64,000 nt of DNA from Novosphingobium panipatense. GTDB taxonomy: Bacteria; Pseudomonadota; Alphaproteobacteria; Sphingomonadales; Sphingomonadaceae. Location of the stretch: assembly GCF_002149965.1 (NCBI RefSeq), contig NZ_MSQB01000011.1, positions 123,374-187,373 on the forward strand, written 5' to 3'. Positions 59,345 to 64,000 of this stretch are shown here, piece by piece (position 1 is the stretch's first letter; every line of letters starts with the position of its first letter). Position numbers and translations under genes: made by a program. The notes beneath the pieces were generated by a model. It saw nothing but the letters and a program-made list of their open reading frames with translations. It was not told the DNA's origin and did not search any database.

Positions 59345-60178
59345 TCAGGTCTCGTCGATGACGGGGTTGGAAAGGGTGCCGATCACGCCCACGGAGACTT
59401 CCACGGTGTCTCCGGCCTTGAGGTAGAGCGGGGGCTTACGCTTATCGCCGACGCCGCCGGGGGTGCCGCTGGCGATCACGTCGCCGGGCTTCAGATCGGT
59501 GAAAGTGGAGCAGTAGGCGATGACCGTGGGGATATCCCAGATCATGTCGGACACCGGCTGATCCTGCACCAGCTGCCCGTTCACGCGGGTCTGCACGCGC
59601 TGCGAGGCGAGGTCTGCCACGTCGGCCGCGACCACCATCGACGGGCCGAAGCCGCCGGTGCCGGGCCAGGTCTTGCCGGGGGTGAACTGGATGTTGTGGC
59701 GCTGCCAGTCGCGGATCGAGCCATCGTTGAAGGGCGCGAAACCGGCGACGTGTTCCCACGCATTCTCGGGCGCGATACGGCGGCCGCCTTTGCCGATGAT
59801 GACGGCCAGTTCGCCCTCATAGTCGAAACGCTCGCTTTCGGGCGGGCGAACCATGGCATCGCCGTCAGCAATAAGGCTGTCGGCCCAGCGGGTGAAGATC
59901 GCCGGGTGTTCCTTCTGCTCGCGGCCGGTCTCGGCCACGTGGGTGGCGTAGTTGAGGCCGACGCAGAGGATCTTTTCGGGGTTCGGAACCACCGGCAGCA
60001 GCGTGACGGCGGCGAAGGCGAACTCGCCGGTGGCGGGCAGCGCGGCAAGGTCATCGCCCAGCACGTCCTTCAGCCAGGCGTCGCCGCCGGATGCGCCGAG
60101 ATCGATCACCTTTTCCCCTTCGAGGCGGCCGAAGCTCTTGCTGCCATCGGGACGTTCGAAGCTGATGTAACGGTTCAT
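59345..60178 (-). CDS. Fumarylacetoacetate hydrolase-family protein
   Basis: 277 residues from the ATG at 60178, which follows AGGGGAG. The FAH fold is shown by ILCVGLNYATHVAETG, the metal block FDYEGELAVIIGKGG, and GDVIASGTPGGVG. Members hydrolyse acylpyruvates or decarboxylate and hydrate ring-cleavage products. Placed next to an extradiol-type dioxygenase and a flavin hydroxylase, it is the probable hydrolase or isomerase acting after ring cleavage. It is cotranscribed with the VOC gene 46 bp upstream. Confidence 0.87.
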   Translation of the reverse strand: MNRYISFERPDGSKSFGRLEGEKVIDLGASGGDAWLKDVLGDDLAALPATGEFAFAAVTLLPVVPNPEKILCVGLNYATHVAETGREQKEHPAIFTRWADSLIADGDAMVRPPESERFDYEGELAVIIGKGGRRIAPENAWEHVAGFAPFNDGSIRDWQRHNIQFTPGKTWPGTGGFGPSMVVAADVADLASQRVQTRVNGQLVQDQPVSDMIWDIPTVIAYCSTFTDLKPGDVIASGTPGGVGDKRKPPLYLKAGDTVEVSVGVIGTLSNPVIDET

Positions 60179-60224
60179 GCGTAGTCTCCCCTGCCCCGCG
60201 TGTCCTGCGGCGGCGGTCAAATGG

Positions 60225-61109
60225 TCAGAGCGGCGCGGCTTCCCAGTCGCGGCGGAAGCGGAAGCGTTCCTCGGCACGGCGAAGGGCGCCCACATCCTTG
60301 TCCGAGATGCCCCACTGGTCGATGCGGTTGGGCGGCCAGGTCCAGTCTTCCGGAGTGCCGGCCTTGTAGTCCTCCGGCACCTTTTCGACGGCGGTCGAGA
60401 ACTCGATCACCGGGCCGAACGGAGCGATGAAGTAGGCATAGACATTGGCGCCGGGGCCGTGGCGGCCGGGGCCCCATGCGGGGACCATGGCATGATCGCG
60501 CAGACGCCCGATGCCGCGCATCACCGCATCGATGTCCTCCATCTCGAAGGCGACATGGTTGAGCGAGGCAAAGCCGGCACGGGCGAAGGCGGTGGAGTGG
60601 TGGCTGTCGTTGCAGCGCACGAAGACCATGCCCTTGGTACGGTCGGAAACGAGGAAGCCGAGAATGTCCTCCACCGCGTGCCCGCAGGCTTCGGCATCGG
60701 CAGAATTGAACACGACATGAGTGAGCTTCACCGGCAGGTCGCGTCCGGTGATGGGTTCGACTTCGGTGGCGTCCACCAGAAAGCGCAGGATCGTGCCTTC
60801 GGGCAGCTCGACCAGCAGGCCGTGCCCGCCGCCAAGGTCTTGGCTGACCGTCAGGCTTGCAGTCCAGCCCGAGGCGGCGATGCGCGCCTTCAGCGCTTCC
60901 AGTTCCCCGGCCGTGCAGACGAACGTGGTCGAGCGGACGAATTCGTCTTCCGACTTCTCGAACGCCACGAGGTAAGGGAACGCGCCGGAGCCGCGCAGGT
61001 AATGCGTATCGCCCCGAACCTCGGCAGCGGCCATGCCCCAAATCTCGGTCATGAACGTGGCGGCGGCGGCGGGATCGGGCAGCGCCAGTTCGATGCTGCG
61101 CAGTTTCAT
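60225..61109 (-). CDS. Two-domain VOC protein, extradiol ring-cleavage dioxygenase-like
   Basis: 294 residues with two vicinal-oxygen-chelate domains. Likely Fe(II) ligands are His131 in LTHVVF, His185 in LNHVAFE and Glu236 in VIEF, the order found in type I extradiol dioxygenases. The first domain has lost its ligands, as expected. The ATG at 61109 lies after AGGAG and overlaps the stop of the HbpS-like gene as ATGA. It would open the ring of the dihydroxylated product made by the flavin hydroxylase. The substrate is unknown. Confidence 0.83.
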   Translation of the reverse strand: MKLRSIELALPDPAAAATFMTEIWGMAAAEVRGDTHYLRGSGAFPYLVAFEKSEDEFVRSTTFVCTAGELEALKARIAASGWTASLTVSQDLGGGHGLLVELPEGTILRFLVDATEVEPITGRDLPVKLTHVVFNSADAEACGHAVEDILGFLVSDRTKGMVFVRCNDSHHSTAFARAGFASLNHVAFEMEDIDAVMRGIGRLRDHAMVPAWGPGRHGPGANVYAYFIAPFGPVIEFSTAVEKVPEDYKAGTPEDWTWPPNRIDQWGISDKDVGALRRAEERFRFRRDWEAAPL

Positions 61110-61537
61110 GGCTCTTGCTCCTGAAGAAGACCCGCGGCGCGGATGCCGGCGCGGGCGCAGTCGGCATCGCACTCGCCGGTGTCACCGCTGACGCCCACGG
61201 CGCCGATCAGGGTGCCGGCGGCATCGCGGATCACTACCCCCCCGGGAGAGAACGCGATGCGGCCGCCGACGACAGCGGTGACGCTTTGAAAGAACACGGG
61301 GTTGCCCTTGGCGCGCTCGGCCAGAACGGCGGTGTCCGCGTCCATGCCCACGGCGCCCTCGGCCTTGGCCTTGGCAATGTCGAAACGGTAGAGGCTCGCC
61401 CCGTCCTCGCGCGCGAAGGCGACCGGATGCGCGCCCGCGTCGAGCACGATCACCGCCAGTTGCTTGGCGTTGCGGGCCCGCGCTTCGGCGAGAGTGCCGG
61501 TGACGATGGTCTGGGCCTGAGCCAGCGTGAGGATCAT
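61106..61537 (-). CDS. GlcG/HbpS-family (DUF336) protein
   Basis: 143 residues, the small alpha/beta protein of the GlcG/HbpS family. LAVIVLDAGAHPVAFAREDGA and the C-terminal GAVGVSGDTGECD are the family blocks. Members bind haem or cobalamin-like ligands or act as accessory proteins in catabolic operons. It is coupled by ATGA to both neighbours (the flavin hydroxylase and the VOC gene). The exact role is unknown. Confidence 0.85.
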   Translation of the reverse strand: MILTLAQAQTIVTGTLAEARARNAKQLAVIVLDAGAHPVAFAREDGASLYRFDIAKAKAEGAVGMDADTAVLAERAKGNPVFFQSVTAVVGGRIAFSPGGVVIRDAAGTLIGAVGVSGDTGECDADCARAGIRAAGLLQEQEP

Positions 61538-63057
61538 GCGGCAAGCTCCTGATGGCTGAAAAGCTGCGCCGCACGGGCGGCAAGGAGGTCTTCGGCGCTG
61601 TGGCTGGCGGTGCCGAAGACGTAGTGGTCGGGGCGGACCAGCACGGCATCGGCGCCGTGTTCGTCGAGCCATGCGGTGACTGCGCCATTGTCCGGCAGGG
61701 TGCCGGCGGAGATACGCGTGACGCCCTCGGTACGGCCCGGCACGGCATCGTCGCGGACGAAGAGGCGCCAGTCGCCGCCGGTCAGGTCGTCGAGCTTGCG
61801 GCCATCGGCCAGCACCGGCTGCACGAAGCGCGCGCCCGCGCCGGAGGTTTCGCCAAGAACCACGCCCTCGGCAATGGCGGGGATCAGGTCATGCGCGGTC
61901 TCGCCAGCCTTCTGACGCGCTTCCTCACGGATGCGGGCATCGCGGGCGGCGGCGGCTGCGGGATCGAGTTCGCAGATGTAGCGACCGGCCGCGACGGCTG
62001 CGCCGATCACCGCGCGGACATGGGGATCACGCTCGCGCTGGTAGGTGCCCAGCACGGAAGGCTCGGCGCCGTGATTGGCCACCGCGTCCATCTTCCACGC
62101 CAGATTGGCGACATCGCGCAGGCCATGGCACATGCCCTGCCCGAAGAACGGCGGCGTTTGGTGCGCGGCGTCCCCGGCCAGGAAGACGTTGCCCACCTGC
62201 CACTGATGCGCGACGAGGCCGTGGAAGCGATACGTCGCGGCGCGCACGATCCGGTGCGGCACATCGGCCATCCACGCGCCGACCAGTTCGGCCACCTTTT
62301 CCGGCGCCGACATCGCGGTGTCGTCCTCGCCGGGGAGCAGCATGAACTCCCAGCGGCGATGGTCGCGGCGGCCGGGAACCACGGTGGCGGGGCGCGAGGG
62401 ATCGCACATCATCACCGAGAGCCTCTGGAGATCAGCCCCCTCGGGCACACCCGAAAGCGGCGGAAACGCGACCGGCCCTTCCACTTCGGCATCGACGACG
62501 AGCCAGGGCTCCTCGAAATCGAGATCGTCCAGCACGACGCCCAGCGCCTTGCGCACTGTACTGCGCGCGCCGTCGCAGGCAATGACCCAGCGGGCCTTGA
62601 CGGTGCGGGGTTCGTCGCGGTCGAGATAGTCGACCGTCACGCCCTCTGCGTCCTGCGTCAGCCCGGTGAAGCTGGCGCCCACCTTCAACTCGACGTTTGG
62701 CATCGCCGCAAAGCCCTCACGCAAGTGCGCTTCGAGTTCGGGCTGGTAGAAGAAGTAATCGTTGGCCCAGCCGAACGGGCGCGGCTTGCCCACGGTGCCC
62801 ATGTAGCGGATCACGCCGTGGTCGGCGCCGACATGCAGGTGGCCGTCGGTGGAGATCATGTCGCCCTGCACCCGATCGATCACCCCGGCGGACTGGAACA
62901 GGCGCATCATCTCGTGATCGAGATGGACCGCGCGCGGCAGCGGATAGTGTTCCAGTTCCCGCTCGAGAACCAGCACCTTGAGCCCTTTCAGGCCGAGAAG
63001 GTTCGCGGCCAGCGCGCCCACAGGGCCGCAGCCTACGACAACCACGTCGTACGACAT
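61534..63057 (-). CDS. FAD-dependent aromatic hydroxylase (MhpA/PheA-like)
   Basis: Single-component flavoprotein monooxygenase of 507 residues. FAD motif VGCGPVG is at about 8-14, the DG motif is CDGARSTVRK, and the second FAD motif FLAGDAAHQTPP has Asp296. A C-terminal thioredoxin-like domain begins at about residue 400. This is the MhpA / phenol hydroxylase group that adds an ortho hydroxyl to phenolic acids. In context it would prepare a catechol-type substrate for the VOC dioxygenase two genes downstream. Substrate is unknown. Confidence 0.88.
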   Translation of the reverse strand: MSYDVVVVGCGPVGALAANLLGLKGLKVLVLERELEHYPLPRAVHLDHEMMRLFQSAGVIDRVQGDMISTDGHLHVGADHGVIRYMGTVGKPRPFGWANDYFFYQPELEAHLREGFAAMPNVELKVGASFTGLTQDAEGVTVDYLDRDEPRTVKARWVIACDGARSTVRKALGVVLDDLDFEEPWLVVDAEVEGPVAFPPLSGVPEGADLQRLSVMMCDPSRPATVVPGRRDHRRWEFMLLPGEDDTAMSAPEKVAELVGAWMADVPHRIVRAATYRFHGLVAHQWQVGNVFLAGDAAHQTPPFFGQGMCHGLRDVANLAWKMDAVANHGAEPSVLGTYQRERDPHVRAVIGAAVAAGRYICELDPAAAAARDARIREEARQKAGETAHDLIPAIAEGVVLGETSGAGARFVQPVLADGRKLDDLTGGDWRLFVRDDAVPGRTEGVTRISAGTLPDNGAVTAWLDEHGADAVLVRPDHYVFGTASHSAEDLLAARAAQLFSHQELAA

Positions 63058-63073
63058 CGATTTAGCCCCTGAT

Positions 63074-64000
63074 TTAACCCGTCGTTTCGATCTCGGCGGG
63101 CGCCTTGTGGAACGCCCCGCCCTTCATGATCATGGTCAGCCGGTCCTTGTCCTGCAGCACCGCGACATCCGCCGTGGGATCGCCGTCGACCAGCAGCAGA
63201 TCGGCCAGCCAGCCCTCTTTCACCAGCCCGACCTCAAGCCCCATCAGCTCGCCGCCATACTGGGTGGCGGAGCGCAGGGCCTCGGCGGGGGTGAAGCCGA
63301 AGTACTGGACGAAATGCTCCAGGTCGCGAGCGTTGCGGCCATGCGGATTGAACGGAAAGCCATAATCGCCGCCGGTCAGGATCCGCACGCCGCGTGCCTT
63401 CAGTTCGGGCACCAGCTTGCCTTCAAGGCCCATGCGCTCATGTGCGCTGGCCTTCATGTGCGTCATATCGACATGCGGCGGCGGGTTGGCCTCGATCGCC
63501 GCCACCGAAACGCCGGGACCGGGCGCGTAGAAGAACGTGTCCTTGTCTGCCGCCATCCGGTCGACCGTCGCCGCGTCCGCGAAAGAACAGTGATAGAGAA
63601 TGCGCGCACCGGCATCGAGGGCGAGGCCGATGGCATCGGGCGAATAGGCATGGGTGGCGATCCACATGCCCGCCTCGCGCGTCGCCTCTCCGGCCGCCAG
63701 CATTTCCTCGCGGGTGTAGAGCACCTGCATCGCCGAGCCGGGCTTCAGCGCATCCTCGCCGGAGACGACCAGCTTGATCGACTGGACGCCCTCATCCTTG
63801 CAGTAGGACACGAACTTGCGCATCGCATCGGGCCCGCGGCCGTTGAACACGTCGCCGGTCTCGACGCCTTCGTCGCCTTCCGGGCTGCGTTCCAGCGTGG
63901 AGGGCACCATGCGCGGCCCCGGCGTTTCGCCCGCCGCGATGGCTACAGCGAGTTCCGGCTCGATCATGTCGCCCAGCGCGCCGGCCGAGTAGATCGAGGT
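63074..64000 (-). CDS. Amidohydrolase (imidazolonepropionase/prolidase-like), 5' end beyond window
   Basis: The reading frame is open through the window edge; 309 codons are visible, including the C-terminal metal-dependent amidohydrolase domain. ATHAYSPDAI, YHCSFAD and GGDYGFPFNPHGRN hold likely His/Asp ligands, and the C-terminal LVKEGWLADLLLVDGDPTAD is typical of the family. The N-terminal HxH is outside the window. It is the first visible gene of the aromatic cluster; its stop lies 16 bp before the flavin hydroxylase start. It may cleave an amide or cyclic amide of the imported compound. Confidence 0.8.
   Translation of the reverse strand, partial: TSIYSAGALGDMIEPELAVAIAAGETPGPRMVPSTLERSPEGDEGVETGDVFNGRGPDAMRKFVSYCKDEGVQSIKLVVSGEDALKPGSAMQVLYTREEMLAAGEATREAGMWIATHAYSPDAIGLALDAGARILYHCSFADAATVDRMAADKDTFFYAPGPGVSVAAIEANPPPHVDMTHMKASAHERMGLEGKLVPELKARGVRILTGGDYGFPFNPHGRNARDLEHFVQYFGFTPAEALRSATQYGGELMGLEVGLVKEGWLADLLLVDGDPTADVAVLQDKDRLTMIMKGGAFHKAPAEIETTG

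Noticed and set aside
57059..60184. Very long open frame (over 1000 codons) antisense to the second TonB receptor and FAH gene
   Set aside because: It is antisense to two genes with clear family motifs. High GC with biased third positions keeps the opposite frame open. Its translation has low-complexity composition and no recognisable motif.

Overview
The window reads as chromosomal DNA of a GC-rich alphaproteobacterium of the order Sphingomonadales, most likely Novosphingobium or a close relative. This is inferred from two large TonB-dependent receptors placed beside catabolic genes, LigI/LigK-type lignin-pathway enzymes, a GH106 rhamnosidase, and the mraZ-rsmH-ftsL-ftsI order. I see no rRNA, tRNA, transposase, integrase, CRISPR array or phage gene.

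Layout. 1-3.5 kb: the start of the division and cell wall cluster (mraZ, rsmH, ftsL, ftsI partial), all on the minus strand, behind a promoter region with two arrays of MraZ-box-like repeats. 3.5-6.2 kb: a putative lipoprotein and a small membrane protein, cysteine synthase and a 2Fe-2S ferredoxin. 6.3-12.5 kb: a DNA glycosylase, acyltransferase, pterin dehydratase, CcmA/CcmB haem exporter, sulfotransferase, a CMD-family protein, and an orphan gene behind a near-consensus Fur box. 12.5-16 kb: isovaleryl-CoA dehydrogenase and two LysR regulators. 16-21 kb: a purine salvage locus (phosphoribosyltransferase; permease, guanine deaminase, adenine/adenosine deaminase and DUF4269 in one operon). 21-26.5 kb: a TetR / TonB receptor / hydrolase / MFS module. 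26.7-32.7 kb: an L,D-transpeptidase-fold protein, truncated haemoglobin, LigK-LigI, and glutathione-dependent formaldehyde oxidation with a LysR regulator. 32.8-38.7 kb: opgG/opgH preceded by an adaptor and a TolC-like gene. 38.9-41.1 kb: pobA with an AraC regulator. 41.3-53.1 kb: a complete L-rhamnose module built on one divergent promoter. 53.2-64 kb: a ten-gene minus-strand run combining a GH1 glycosidase, an esterase, a metallo-beta-lactamase-fold protein, a TonB receptor and five enzymes of an unassigned aromatic pathway.

How the genes work together. The catabolic parts point to plant-derived substrates: rhamnosides and glucosides (GH106, GH1), aromatic acids (PobA, LigI/LigK, FAD hydroxylase, extradiol-type dioxygenase, FAH-family hydrolase) and formaldehyde from demethylation (AdhC/FghA). 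In the rhamnose module GH106 would release L-rhamnose. The isomerase, kinase and aldolase/dehydrogenase would convert it to dihydroxyacetone phosphate and L-lactate, and LldD would turn the lactate into pyruvate.

Two dispersed non-coding repeat families run through the window. One is a 33-bp palindromic element (six copies). The other is a longer convergent-gene element (three copies) whose hairpin shows a compensatory base change. The most promising candidates for an undescribed system are the OMF-adaptor-OpgG-OpgH operon and the ten-gene 53-64 kb cluster.
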